This document shows, piece by piece, positions 53,603 to 62,982 of a stretch of 64,000 nucleotides of DNA. Made by a program: the position numbers and the translations under genes. Positions within the stretch are counted from its first letter, which is position 1, and the number at the start of each line of letters is the position of its first letter. This DNA is from Bacillus sp. BP-3 (lineage in GTDB: Bacteria; Bacillota; Bacilli; Bacillales; Bacillaceae_G), in assembly GCF_028401955.1 (NCBI RefSeq), contig NZ_JAQOTJ010000005.1:220204-284203 (forward strand), read 5' to 3'. The notes under the pieces are model-generated. The model ran no database searches. It was not told where the DNA came from and saw nothing but the letters and a program-made list of their open reading frames with translations.

Positions 53603-53866
53603 ATGAATGCTTCATCGTTTTACACTATTGTGATTATAGTTGCTGCGTTGGTCTTATGGCGTAGAACTAGGGCAATGTATCGTCCGATTAAAGGAAACGG
53701 AACCCGTCTTCTTTTACCCATATTATTTCTACTATTACCTAGTCTTCCCATAATCCTGAATCCAAATGTACATGTCGCTGTCTGGTGGTGGATTTGTGCA
53801 GCTATCTTAGGGTTCCTTTTGTCAATTCCACTTATTTGGACCACTAACTATGAACTCCGAATCTAA
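53603..53866 (+). pseudogene. CcdC-like membrane protein, C-terminally truncated
   Basis: 87 codons from ATG 53603 (AGAGGTGAGATT ahead). The sequence matches the first half of CcdC/DUF1453 proteins (TIVIIVAALVLWRRTRAMY; LWTTNYE-type end) and then stops after WTTNYELRI, where full-length relatives run on for about 70 residues with two more helices. The following sequence shows no matching frame. It may be a natural short form, but truncation is likelier. Confidence 0.6.
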
Positions 53867-54156
53867 CTTAAAATTATGTACTTCTTTTATCTCCATACTA
53901 ATCTCGCCCCAATTTTTTATAAAAATCCCTTTGTTTCTCTATATATTTAATTTAAAGTTGTTATTTCAAACGAGCGCACCCGCCATCATTATACATAATC
54001 TAGTAAAACTTAACATAACCTTCACGACATTTTTTAGTTTCAGAAAATTACAAAAACTTACAAAAAAACCACCTATTCTCTTTTTCGAACAACAAGTACA
54101 ATAAAAATATAAGATTTTCTATCCATAAAATTTGATAAATGGTGGTGGAGAATGAA

Positions 54157-56019
54157 ATGAAACAAAAAATGTTAGCAAAATGGGTTTGCATGTTAAGTGT
54201 ACTTATTATGTTGCTAGGAGTTTCTGTTCCACAAGTCAAAGCCGAAGTTATTCATCGTGAAAACTATCAAATGAATTGGAGTTATAGTAAATCAAAAGAC
54301 AAAGAAATTAAAGCGGCATTATTCAAAACTGGATCAGGGAATGTTGCATATTGTTTAATACTAGGCTTACGTACCCCTAACGGTGAGGATTTACCAGAAA
54401 TGGGGAACGCAAGTGATCCAGTATATCGTATACTATTACACGGATATCCACAAAAAACTCCTGCCGAATTAGGTGTATCTACCCCAGCTGAAGCACATTA
54501 TGCCACCCAATTAGCGATATGGATTGCTATGGGACAATTACAAGTAGATGATTTAATACCAAAAAATCAAAATGTACATACTCTTATGAAACAATTAGTT
54601 GAAAAATCTAAAGATGAGTCAGAATCACAAAAGATTGTTTTTAATGTAAACCCTGCTGATCCCCAAACTGCAAAACAAAATGGAGACTATTTAGAAACAG
54701 GTCTATATACCATTCAAACAAACGCAATTTCTGGAACATATACCGTTCAAACTGAAAATGCACCTCAAGGAACCCAAATCTTAAATGGAAATGGGGAAAA
54801 GAAAACTACATTTTCTATCAATGAAAAATTTAAAATTTTGATCCCTAAAAATACACCTAGTGGAGATTTTAAATTCAGATTAAAATCAACATTAACGAAT
54901 TTACAAGCCATTGCCTTTGATGGAGGAAACATCGTTCAAAATATAGGCGTATTACTACAAAGAAATAGCGAAAACATGAGTACAGATTTAGTCGTAAATT
55001 GGGAAACACTAGGATCTTTACAAATTATGAAATTAGGAGAAAAGAAACAACCTTTAAAAGGTGCTGTATTTGAAGTTTCAAGTGAAAAAAGTGACATCAA
55101 AAAAAATATCACTACAAATGATCAAGGCATCGCTGAATTGCATCAACTTCCTATTGGAACTTACATCGTAAAAGAAATTCAAGCGCCTGATGGCTATATA
55201 TTAGATACTACAGCTAAAAAAATTGAAGTAAAAACAGGTGAAACTGCTTTATTAGAAGTTAAAAATGAAAATATACATGGACAACTAGAAATATCAAAAG
55301 TCGACAGTGCAGATAACAATAAGAAACTTCCGAATGCTGAGTTCACTATCTATGATATACAAGGAAAAGAAGTCGCAAAAGGGAAAACGAATCAAAACGG
55401 TACTGCCATATTTAAACTTCCTTACGGCAAATACACCTACAAAGAAACTTTAGCTCCTGATGGCTACGTTATTAATGATGAAACCTTTTCTTTTGAAATT
55501 AAAGACGATGGGCAAATTATTAAACATACAGTGAAGGATAAAAAGATTTCTGGAGAATTAATTATCTCAAAAGTTGACAGTGCAAATAACGACACGAAAC
55601 TCCCGAATGCTGAGTTCACTATCTATGATATACAAGGAAAAGAAATCGCAAAAGGGAAAACGGATCAAAACGGTACTGCCACATTTAAACTTCCTTACGG
55701 CAAATACACCTACAAAGAAACTTTAGCTCCTGATGGCTACGTTATTAACGATGAAACTTTCTCTTTTGAAATTAAAGAAGATGGGCAAATTATTAAACAT
55801 ACAGTGAAGGATCAGAAAAAGCAAACAGCAGGAACACCAAATCAACCACAACCCCCGAATAATGAGATTTCAAAAAACACGCAGCTTATAGATAAACCTA
55901 TACGTAAGAATACAAGATACCTCCCATCTACTGGAATGAAACTTCCGTCCTTACTTCTTTTTGGAATCGGATTTATTATTGCAGGAGGTTATCTGTTAAA
56001 AATGAGACAAAAAGTGTAA
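54157..56019 (+). CDS. LPXTG surface adhesin with thioester and Cna_B domains, paralogue
   Basis: 620 residues from ATG 54157 (GGTGGTGGAG ahead). Same architecture as the adhesin at 50473: signal peptide, thioester domain with Cys66 (AYCLIL) and Gln118 (YATQLAIW), then three Cna_B modules, the last two nearly repeating each other (unit 273 bp, near 55281 and 55554), LPSTG and anchor helix. The first 50 bases upstream also match, so the duplication included the leader, but the tandem PlcR units are absent here. Confidence 0.86.
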   Translation: MKQKMLAKWVCMLSVLIMLLGVSVPQVKAEVIHRENYQMNWSYSKSKDKEIKAALFKTGSGNVAYCLILGLRTPNGEDLPEMGNASDPVYRILLHGYPQKTPAELGVSTPAEAHYATQLAIWIAMGQLQVDDLIPKNQNVHTLMKQLVEKSKDESESQKIVFNVNPADPQTAKQNGDYLETGLYTIQTNAISGTYTVQTENAPQGTQILNGNGEKKTTFSINEKFKILIPKNTPSGDFKFRLKSTLTNLQAIAFDGGNIVQNIGVLLQRNSENMSTDLVVNWETLGSLQIMKLGEKKQPLKGAVFEVSSEKSDIKKNITTNDQGIAELHQLPIGTYIVKEIQAPDGYILDTTAKKIEVKTGETALLEVKNENIHGQLEISKVDSADNNKKLPNAEFTIYDIQGKEVAKGKTNQNGTAIFKLPYGKYTYKETLAPDGYVINDETFSFEIKDDGQIIKHTVKDKKISGELIISKVDSANNDTKLPNAEFTIYDIQGKEIAKGKTDQNGTATFKLPYGKYTYKETLAPDGYVINDETFSFEIKEDGQIIKHTVKDQKKQTAGTPNQPQPPNNEISKNTQLIDKPIRKNTRYLPSTGMKLPSLLLFGIGFIIAGGYLLKMRQKV

Positions 56020-56045
56020 TAGAAACTACAATACTATATAAAAAA

Positions 56046-56091
56046 CAAAAGAAGATCATCAACGATATAGTAGTTGATGATCTTCTTTTCT
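56046..56091 (+). terminator. Terminator of adhesin 2
   Basis: AAAAGAAGATCATCAAC pairs perfectly with GTTGATGATCTTCTTTT around GATATAGTA. Confidence 0.9.
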
Positions 56092-56121
56092 CTTTCAATG
56101 GACTTTTTTAATGCCCTCAGA

Positions 56122-56175
56122 TTTATCCCCCTATTTGTGGGCAGTACCCCCGCACTGATGGAAGTTTCACTTTAT
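56122..56175 (-). repeat. Short bcr1-like repeat (54 bp)
   Basis: On the minus strand ATAAAGTGAAACTTCCATCA, then CGGGGGTACTGCCC, ending at GGGATAAA. It lies 93 bases beyond the stop of the membrane gene at 56268, in the same relative orientation as the copies at gene ends. Confidence 0.78.
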
Positions 56176-56267
56176 TAAGATGCTTTTAATCAAACTTTAT
56201 TTCAAAGCAACCGTTTTATTTTTCGTATAGCCTTCATTATTAAGCAACTTTATTACCTCTACACATA

Positions 56268-57395
56268 TTACTCGTTATAGTCGTACTTAGGATTTACTTC
56301 AATTTTCCCTTTGTACTTAATGACTTCGAATATGTCTCCCATTTCTGCTTTCTTAAACGTCCTGTCTCCTACGTATATCTCTTCCAGTTCTCCGTCTACC
56401 ATGACTCTAAGACAGTTTTTCCTAAAGATTGTATCTTGGTATATTGTTTTATTTATCATGACCGCTTGTTTATGTTCACCGTTTCTAAGTAGTTGTCGGT
56501 CTATTAGCCCTTGACCTACAGTGGGAACAATGATTAAAAGAATAAATAAAATTATGTATATATGTTTCTTGCTTTTCTTTTTGGTTTTTATTTGTTTACT
56601 CTCTATTGATATTTTCTTCTTCTTCTTTTCCCTCTTTTTATACAACTTTAGCCTTTCCTGTCTTCTTTTTTCATGCTCTTCCCATGTAATATTGAATGAT
56701 GGGAATTTGAATCGACAATACGCCAATAAGACAAATTCTGCCGATTCAATAGCAAATATATATAATATTATTGTTTGTACAACATAAAACTCCATGTCAT
56801 CAAATGCATAATTAATATTTATAAAAATTAATACAAGCAGAACCACTACATAGATTATCATACCAATCCATAAATATGATGTCGCTTTAGTAAAAAACGA
56901 GACAGTCCCTCCTTCCAACTTATACCCTCCATGTTTTGCCCGTTTAAAAACATCAATTATTTCTACAATGTGAATACATATTGCCCCCAATAGTATTAAA
57001 CCAATATAAACCAGTGTCTTATTGCTATATGGAAAATCAAATATTCCTCCAACCACCATAACCATAAATGGTAATGTTGCTATCTGAAAAGAATAAAATA
57101 ACATCACGATGGCTTGGAGTTTCTGTAATTTAAAAGCAACTTTCGGAGACATGTATAGCATTAAAAAAATGAATTCCAAAGCGTATAAATTTAGCTCCGT
57201 TAGTAGAACTTTCTTCTCAAAAGGGCTTAAAAAAATCTTATCACCACTCAGCAAAAAAGCTAAAAATACAATAAACATCGGTATAGAAGTATATATAAAA
57301 ACCCCCAAAAAAAAGATTTTTACATTATCAGGACGAAATCGATTTCTATTTGCTATTTCGAAAAAATCTAAATCCTCTTCCTTCATTTTTAACAT
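56268..57395 (-). CDS. Multi-helix membrane protein with C-terminal beta domain; candidate immunity protein
   Basis: 375 residues. Residues 1-235 carry about six helices and are about 55 percent similar to the protein at 60961 (FIYTSIPM; KLQKLQAIVMLFYSFQIATLP; CRFKFPSFNITWEEHEK). A Lys-rich linker (KKREKKKKK) follows, then a seventh helix and a small beta domain (GDIFEVIKYKGKIEV). Related beta-domain fragments occur as separate broken genes at 60309-60800. No family named; an immunity role is inferred from the toxin island. Confidence 0.65.
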   Translation of the reverse strand: MLKMKEEDLDFFEIANRNRFRPDNVKIFFLGVFIYTSIPMFIVFLAFLLSGDKIFLSPFEKKVLLTELNLYALEFIFLMLYMSPKVAFKLQKLQAIVMLFYSFQIATLPFMVMVVGGIFDFPYSNKTLVYIGLILLGAICIHIVEIIDVFKRAKHGGYKLEGGTVSFFTKATSYLWIGMIIYVVVLLVLIFININYAFDDMEFYVVQTIILYIFAIESAEFVLLAYCRFKFPSFNITWEEHEKRRQERLKLYKKREKKKKKISIESKQIKTKKKSKKHIYIILFILLIIVPTVGQGLIDRQLLRNGEHKQAVMINKTIYQDTIFRKNCLRVMVDGELEEIYVGDRTFKKAEMGDIFEVIKYKGKIEVNPKYDYNE

Positions 57396-57555
57396 TCATT
57401 TACTACCTACTTTCTAATTTTGAGTGCTATTAATTTAAAAGTACGGTTAAAATATATAAATCCATTTAAATTTTTCAATATATAAGTAGCTGCTATTCAG
57501 AACAGAACAAAACATAAACCACACTTCCCCTATGTCATCATCTTAAAATAAAAAT

Positions 57556-57585
57556 CACTTGTTGCCTATCATAGACAATCAAGTG
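57556..57585 (-). terminator. Probable terminator of the pentapeptide gene transcript
   Basis: CACTTGATTGTCTATGATAGGCAACAAGTG on the minus strand (split: CACTTGATTGTCTATGA and TAGGCAACAAGTG) is followed by ATTTTTATTTT. About 110 bases beyond the stop codon. Confidence 0.55.
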
Positions 57586-57693
57586 CTTCAAATTTGCAAG
57601 TTTTATAGTGACACTGTGACACCCTTTACATGTTGTGACAAATAATACATTAAAACTTATTTGCCACGTTTACATACGATTCAAAATCAACTT

Positions 57694-58407
57694 CTATATC
57701 ATTTTCAACACTTGTTCCTTCACATTTTCGTCAAACTTAGCGCCTTCTATATTTGCTCCTGTCCAAACTACATTGTCAAGTTTAGCACCGGTAAAATCCG
57801 CTTCTGTAAAATTCCCATTTAAAAGGGTTGCTCCTGTTAAATCTGCATTTGTAAAGTCTGCATTTCTAGCATCTACTTCTGATAAATTTGCATTTTCCAA
57901 ATCCGTCTTTTCAAATTTACCACCTGTAAGAGTAGCACTGCTGAAATCTGCTCCAACACAATTTGCTTGTGTAGCATCAATTCTAGATAAATTCGCATGA
58001 CGGAAAGTAGCATAATTTAAAACTGTTCCAATTAATTCTCCATATGAAAAATCAACTTCATCAAAACAAGTCTCGAAGCAACTACTTATATTTATCTTTG
58101 CATATTTCATATTCGCTTTAGAAAAATCCGCTTCGCCAAACCTACAATCTGCAATGTGTATTTCCTCTAAATTACAACTTCTGAAATCAGCCAACTCAAA
58201 ATCACAATCAAGAAACGACGCTCTCATTAATGAAGAAGCCCTTAACATGACCCGTTTTGCCATAATACGATCTCCCATTACCTCTGACAGGTCTGAAAAA
58301 GTAAGGTCCAAATCACTCATATCTAACTGATCTATAACCTCATCATTATATTGAGATCGATTTAATATTTCCATGACCCTTATTCTATCATTACTTTTCT
58401 CATTCAT
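57694..58407 (-). CDS. Pentapeptide repeat protein
   Basis: 237 residues with about 30 five-residue A(D/N)LxX-type repeats from residue 30 to 225 (ANLSEVDARNADFTNADLTG), which fold as a right-handed beta-helix. Short non-repeat ends. It lies 19 bases after the gene at 58427 on the same strand. Pentapeptide proteins are often found among toxin immunity genes; its target is unknown. Confidence 0.85.
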   Translation of the reverse strand: MNEKSNDRIRVMEILNRSQYNDEVIDQLDMSDLDLTFSDLSEVMGDRIMAKRVMLRASSLMRASFLDCDFELADFRSCNLEEIHIADCRFGEADFSKANMKYAKINISSCFETCFDEVDFSYGELIGTVLNYATFRHANLSRIDATQANCVGADFSSATLTGGKFEKTDLENANLSEVDARNADFTNADLTGATLLNGNFTEADFTGAKLDNVVWTGANIEGAKFDENVKEQVLKMI

Positions 58408-58426
58408 GATTACAAATTCCTTTCAT

Positions 58427-59206
58427 TTAACTTTCCAGATAGTCCTTCCAAACAACATTAGGAGAAAAGGTTACACCTCTTCGATTCTCACGAAAACTTG
58501 GTATAGACATGACTTGAGCTGGTTCTAAATATTTCATTACATGTAACCAACTATCAAGTAATGTACCAATATCAGCTTCTAATGGGTTCTTTAAAAGATC
58601 TATGCAAATACCACCCCAACTCAGTTCTGATACCACAGCTGGACTATTTAGCAACAAATCTCTACCAAACATTTCTAAAATATGGCCACCAAAGTAGGTT
58701 CTAGCTCCCATCCCTAATGGACCGTTGGGAAGAAATCGAACCGGTATAGGTTGAGAAGATATTTCCATCCACATATGTAAACGTTCACGTTCTGTATTCC
58801 ACGGATAGGATAAAGGCCAAAAAATTTGAGTTACTCCATAACATGGTTTCACGATTTCTGCAATTTGGTCAGATAGCTCCAAAAAAGCTGACCATAATTT
58901 TTTTGGTATAGATTTATGAAACTCAAACTGTAAAAATGAGCGCTGGCTCCAGTTAATTTGAAAACTCCCTCTATAATTAACAGATTTATCACGATAGAGA
59001 TGAACTTCAGATGCCCTACGCTCCGAAATCACTTTTTCAATAATTTCCTCACGATTATATTCTACCCGTACCGTTTCACAGTTGCCCCAATGAGTAGGAG
59101 CAAATTTTTCATTTGACTCAAACACATCTAAAAGACGCCCTAGTATCTCTTCCTGATTAAAAGATACTGTGGGATACATTGTAATAATAAAAAAATCAGG
59201 TTTCAT
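58427..59206 (-). CDS. Unknown soluble protein, possible immunity protein
   Basis: 259 residues, no signal or helix in the membrane; Trp-rich (QINWSQRSFLQFEF; WMEISSQPIPVRFL). The block NGPLGMGARTYFGGHILEMF is reminiscent of large Imm-type proteins such as Imm52, but I cannot confirm it. AAGGAGGATATAA precedes the ATG. Forms an operon with the pentapeptide gene. An immunity role is inferred from the island. Confidence 0.5.
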   Translation of the reverse strand: MKPDFFIITMYPTVSFNQEEILGRLLDVFESNEKFAPTHWGNCETVRVEYNREEIIEKVISERRASEVHLYRDKSVNYRGSFQINWSQRSFLQFEFHKSIPKKLWSAFLELSDQIAEIVKPCYGVTQIFWPLSYPWNTERERLHMWMEISSQPIPVRFLPNGPLGMGARTYFGGHILEMFGRDLLLNSPAVVSELSWGGICIDLLKNPLEADIGTLLDSWLHVMKYLEPAQVMSIPSFRENRRGVTFSPNVVWKDYLES

Positions 59207-59401
59207 TTATATCCTCCTTAATACTAAAAAAATAAAGTTACATAACAACTTTTATTTATATTTTTATCCATATACCCCTACCAGGTGAATCCAGATTAAA
59301 CACTTATTTATGGTTTATTTTACCACCATTTTAATTAGAACGGTGAATGTTACTCCTTAATCCCATCATCTATAATCTTACTTCTCTCTAGATGATGCTT
59401 A

Positions 59402-59780
59402 TTAATAGTAACCCTTTCTTTGATTCGCTATCATTGTACCGTCTCTAGTTAGTTCAAAATCTTTGAATGTAGCTGCTATATTCCGCTTCTAGTTTGCTTA
59501 AGTCAGTCCCACGATAGGCTCTAATAAGATAGTTATCATCAATTATCTTACTATCAGCTTTCCCCGTACCCTTAGTAAATTCTTTTAATTCTAAATCCTT
59601 CAAACCACTCCTCAAATTCAAGTTTTCAAAAAACGGTGCTGTTTTTTCTCAAGCCACTGGTTATTTGCTACAGATGCATCAAAGGCTCCTGCTGTCTGCA
59701 ATCTTGAGTCCAGATTTTTTCTAATTCGTTTTACGTTTGTATATGAATTGTATCTGTTTTCTTACTACATTCAGATACAT
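59402..59780 (-). pseudogene. Decayed gene of the toxin island
   Basis: AGGAGG precedes ATG 59780. The reading frame moves at least three times: MYLNVVRKQIQF, then RLQTAGAFDASVANNQWLEK, then LKDLELKEFTKGTGKADSK..YLIRAYRGTDLS, then FKDFELTRDGTMIANQRKGYY and TAA. One shift is restored by adding one A to the A-run near 59645. Coding-like composition in each piece shows it is a decayed gene of about 125 codons; possibly a C-terminal toxin module. No family recognised. Confidence 0.55.
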
Positions 59781-59934
59781 TATTATTAATCCTCCCAGCT
59801 TCTTTGCATAAAAACAGAACCAATGCTTCTTCCATTAGAAACATTGGTTCTATTCTTAGTTATAATATAAATCTATTTCTTCTTTTCATTACATCTTTCA
59901 TTTAGAAAAACAGGCGATTAAGTGACAAAGTATT

Positions 59935-60018
59935 TTAAAACTTTGTACTCCTAAATACAACATAGTTGTCTACATATTCTGGGTCTTTCTCTAAAATTAT
60001 GAATTTTTTCCCACTCAT
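59935..60018 (-). CDS. Small ORF, 27 codons, probably truncated
   Basis: AGGGGGATATT leads to ATG 60018; product MSGKKFIILEKDPEYVDNYV and seven more residues. It starts 11 bases after the membrane gene at 60030. It may be the stub of a longer gene; no homology recognised. Confidence 0.35.
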   Translation of the reverse strand: MSGKKFIILEKDPEYVDNYVVFRSTKF

Positions 60019-60029
60019 AATATCCCCCT

Positions 60030-60296
60030 TTATTTGTCTCCTATTATAACTACCCCAACTACTAAGAAAACAATAATACTGATAATAACAAGAGTTGTTT
60101 TCTTACTAAATTGTGTATTAGAACTTTCTAATACAGCCCATATAATGATAGGAAAGAGAAGAATAACAATGAGAATTTCCACTAACTTGTTACTCTTTTC
60201 CTCCTTTGAGTTCTCTTCTTCTATCACAGGTTCTACTTTATTTGGTACTTTCCTTAAGTTTATTGGATTCTTCTTTTTCTTACGTCTGTGATTCAT
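60030..60296 (-). CDS. Small membrane protein of the toxin island
   Basis: 88 residues: basic start (NHRRKKKKNPINLRK), acidic linker (VIEEENSKEEK), then two helices (LVEILIVILLFPIIIWAVL and TLVIISIIVFLVVGVVII). GAGGGG lies 8 bases ahead of the ATG. It begins 12 bases after the broken gene at 60309. Unknown family. Confidence 0.6.
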   Translation of the reverse strand: MNHRRKKKKNPINLRKVPNKVEPVIEEENSKEEKSNKLVEILIVILLFPIIIWAVLESSNTQFSKKTTLVIISIIVFLVVGVVIIGDK

Positions 60297-60308
60297 TTCC
60301 CATACCCC

Positions 60309-60624
60309 TCAATTTGAATCATAACTTTCAAATAGCATAGTCTTTCCTTTGTACTCAACAACCTCAATGCGAGAACCAATGTCTAAACGTTTGTATACTT
60401 TCTTACTTACGCTACCTGTGTGCGTTTCACCCTCTACTTTGTACTTGATTTCATAAGTCTTAAACCCTCTAGGTGTGTATTCTTTCACGTCTACGACTTC
60501 CGCTATACTTGACTTACCATGTTGTCTAACTTGTTTCTAGTGTGTATGTTCCTACCCCTATGAGTAGGAACATACACACTAGAAACACTACAATACAACC
60601 AATTCTAAACCGTTTCTTTTTCAA
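60309..60624 (-). pseudogene. Frameshifted membrane-anchored beta-domain gene
   Basis: Piece 1 starts with TTG at 60624 (AAGTAAGGGG ahead) and reads KKKRFRIGCIVVFLVCMFLL to TAG at 60526. Piece 2, one frame over, reads RQHGKSSIAEVVDVKEY, EIKYKVEGETHTGS, VYKRLDIGSRIEVVEYKGKT and ends TGA at 60309. One added base would join them. The product resembles the C-terminal helix and beta domain of the 56268 protein. A perfect inverted repeat lies across piece 1. Confidence 0.65.
60533..60586. repeat. Perfect 23-bp inverted repeat
   Basis: GTTTCTAGTGTGTATGTTCC plus TAC at 60533-60555 is the exact complement of 60564-60586, with an 8-base loop CCCTATGA. It has no T-run and lies within coding-like sequence, so it is not an ordinary terminator. 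Confidence 0.9.
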
Positions 60625-60640
60625 AATAATACCCCTTACT

Positions 60641-60800
60641 TTACATCGTAACTATGCCTTTGTATTCTAGTACTTCTATTTTAGAGCCTTTGTCTAACTT
60701 CTTGTATAACTCTTTATCTATATTACTTAAGTAAGTCTTCTCTTTTATTTTGTACTTGATTTCTAAGCGCGATGGCCGGTAACAACCAATCGTCTTTTTT
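60641..60800 (-). pseudogene. Remnant of a second beta-domain gene
   Basis: Reads RPSRLEIKYKIKEKTYLSN, then KKLDKGSKIEVLEYKGIV, M and stop, parallel to EIKYKVEGETHTGS..KRLDIGSRIEVVEYKG of the neighbouring gene. No start; the upstream part is lost. It is a decayed paralogue. Confidence 0.6.
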
Positions 60801-60960
60801 TACAATTTGAGTGATACTAATTAAATTTAGCATTGACAATGCTTTATAGTAAACTTTCATAAACTCTACCCCTTATACAGTAATTTATTTCTTTCGTCAT
60901 AAATAGATTCTTCCACATACATAAAAAATCAGTTTACGATTATCATTTATAAATCTCATT

Positions 60961-61749
60961 TCAGTTTTTGCTTTGCTTTTGCTCTTCTCTTCTTCTATTT
61001 GCTATAAATTCTTGACGCTCCTTTTCGTGTTGCTCCCATGTTATATTAAATGATGGGAATTTGAAGCGACAGTATACCAATAGGATAAATTCTGCTGATG
61101 CAATGGCGAATATATATAATATTACTGTTTGTACAATATAAAACATAATTGGTTCTATCTGAAAAGGAATACTTACAAAGATCAACACCAAAAGGACAAT
61201 CACATAAATAAACATTCCAATTGATAATTGTAGTTTCCTAGCAGTGAAAAGTGAAACTACTCCTCCTTCCAACCTATAGCCTCCATATTTTGCCTTTTTA
61301 AAAGTATTGATTGTTACTACAATATGAGTAGCTATTGCTCCCAATAATAACAAAGCAAAATAAACTAATGTTTTATTTTCGTAGGAAAATCCAAATACAC
61401 CTTTAATCAACACAAACATATATGGTAATGTTGCTATCTGAAAAGAATAAAATAACATCACAATGCTTTGGATTTTCTGTAATTTAAAAGCAATTTTTGA
61501 AGACGTGAATAGCATTAAAAAAATAAATTCCAAGATGTATAATTTTATCTCGGCTTGTACAACTATTTTCTCAAACGGCCCTAAAGAAATCTTATCTCCA
61601 TTCAGTAAAGCACCTACAAACATGATGCCCATCGGTATAGAAGTATATATAAAAACTCCCCAAAAGAAGATTTTTATAACATCAGGACTAAAGCGATCTT
61701 TACATGTAATTTTAAATGCATCTAAGTCTTCTTCTTTTATATTCCCCAT
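60961..61749 (-). CDS. Multi-helix membrane protein, candidate immunity protein
   Basis: 262 residues, about six helices, paralogue of residues 1-240 of the 56268 protein (GVFIYTSIPMG; SIVMLFYSFQIATLP; CRFKFPSFNITWEQHEK) but without the C-terminal beta domain. AAGGTAGGATAA precedes the ATG. It follows the LXG toxin gene by 31 bases on the same strand, the usual place for an immunity gene; immunity function is inference. Confidence 0.65.
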   Translation of the reverse strand: MGNIKEEDLDAFKITCKDRFSPDVIKIFFWGVFIYTSIPMGIMFVGALLNGDKISLGPFEKIVVQAEIKLYILEFIFLMLFTSSKIAFKLQKIQSIVMLFYSFQIATLPYMFVLIKGVFGFSYENKTLVYFALLLLGAIATHIVVTINTFKKAKYGGYRLEGGVVSLFTARKLQLSIGMFIYVIVLLVLIFVSIPFQIEPIMFYIVQTVILYIFAIASAEFILLVYCRFKFPSFNITWEQHEKERQEFIANRRREEQKQSKN

Positions 61750-61780
61750 TCATTTATCCTACCTTCTAATGTTATATAAA

Positions 61781-62509
61781 TTACCAAAATATTGATTTCA
61801 GTTCTTTCAGTGCCGAGCTTCCCTTGTTCACTACTACGTTTGTCATTTTTATAAATTCTTTATAATTACCAGACTTTATATTATATTCTAAACCTTCCGT
61901 CCGTTTTACTAATTTCTTTGTTCCACTAACTACACTTTCTCCTCCTAAAATTTCCAATTTCGTATTCAAAGCTATCGAAACTCCAATCCCTACTGCTGCT
62001 CCACCTATTGTCCCTAGCGGTCCTAAAACTGTTCCAACAACTGCTACTCCTTTAAAGAATTTCCCAGTGCCCTTGAGTTTTTCGAATGTTTCTGGCCATT
62101 TCTTAGGATTTAATTCATCCAGACTTTTTTGAAATTCAGTTCCAAATGAGTCCCCCCACCTATTTCCAAAAGCTTTTACAAAACCTTTTTCCTTCCAATT
62201 CATTTTGAAATCATGATAGGCCTCAAATTCAGGTAATTTATAAATATCTTTTAATGTCTGTTTTCTTGCAGTTCTTGTTACTTTGTTATAATCAATTTTA
62301 AATTTATCTTGAAAAATAAATTTAACAATAGAATCTTCATTAGCATCTGTAGTTAAAAGTTTCGAAACTTTCACAATATCGTTTCTTTTAGAAGTTTCAA
62401 ATATATATGTCCCTTTTCCTTTCCGACCATTAACATCAAATTTGACACTAAATCCAAGCGTTGTTTTCATATAAACAAGGCGTAGAAGCCCGGAGAATAT
62501 ACCTACCAC
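61781..62509 (-). pseudogene. LXG toxin gene, fragment 3 (C-terminal)
   Basis: Continues the toxin from 62503 in another frame: adding one A to the A5 run at about 62518-62522 joins NIGNAKK to GVVGIFSGLLRL. About 240 codons: charged helical region (KFDVNGRKGKGTYIFETSK), then a Gly/Ala hydrophobic stretch (FKGVAVVGTVLGPLGTIGG) and a basic end. The toxic activity is not recognisable; the hydrophobic stretch could be membrane-acting. Confidence 0.6.
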
Positions 62510-62982
62510 ACCTTTTTAGCATTTCCAATATTTACCTTTTTTTTGGCACTAGCAACAATACCCGCAAACCATCCTTCAGGTAAAATTTTCTCTGCCGCAC
62601 CAATAGAGAAATCTCCACCATTAGCTTGGACTCGATTCATTCCATCATCTAGCCCACGCATCATTTCATCAAAATCTTGCAAGTCCTGTTGTTGACTATT
62701 ATAAGCTTCTAACTTTTCTAACGTATCACTGATTTCTTTTTGACTTTTAGAATATCCTTCCGTAATCCCTGATGATGATGGATATTGAATTGGTACAATG
62801 TCACTAATCGTCCCCACTGTTTGTTGCGCTTCTTCATTGGAATGATTAAATGCTTCACTATATCCATTAACTTTTTTCTTTACCTCATCTAAATAACTAC
62901 CATAAATTTTTGTATCTGCATCACTGTCAACTGAACTATTAAAATCTCCAATTGCTTTTTGAAATTGAAGATCTAAAACCAT
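62503..62982 (-). pseudogene. LXG toxin gene, fragment 2 (middle)
   Basis: About 155 codons continuing the LXG domain: LQFQKAIGDFNSSVDSDADT, a helical heptad region (DTLEKLEAYNSQQQDLQDF) and GAAEKILPEGWFAGIVASAK. Joined to fragment 1 by adding one G to the G5 run at 62999-63003, giving QFTGGIISAFMVLDLQF without a stop. Confidence 0.7.

Noticed and set aside
60533-60586. Inverted repeat as a transcription terminator
   Set aside because: No T-run follows on either strand and it lies inside a coding-like region.
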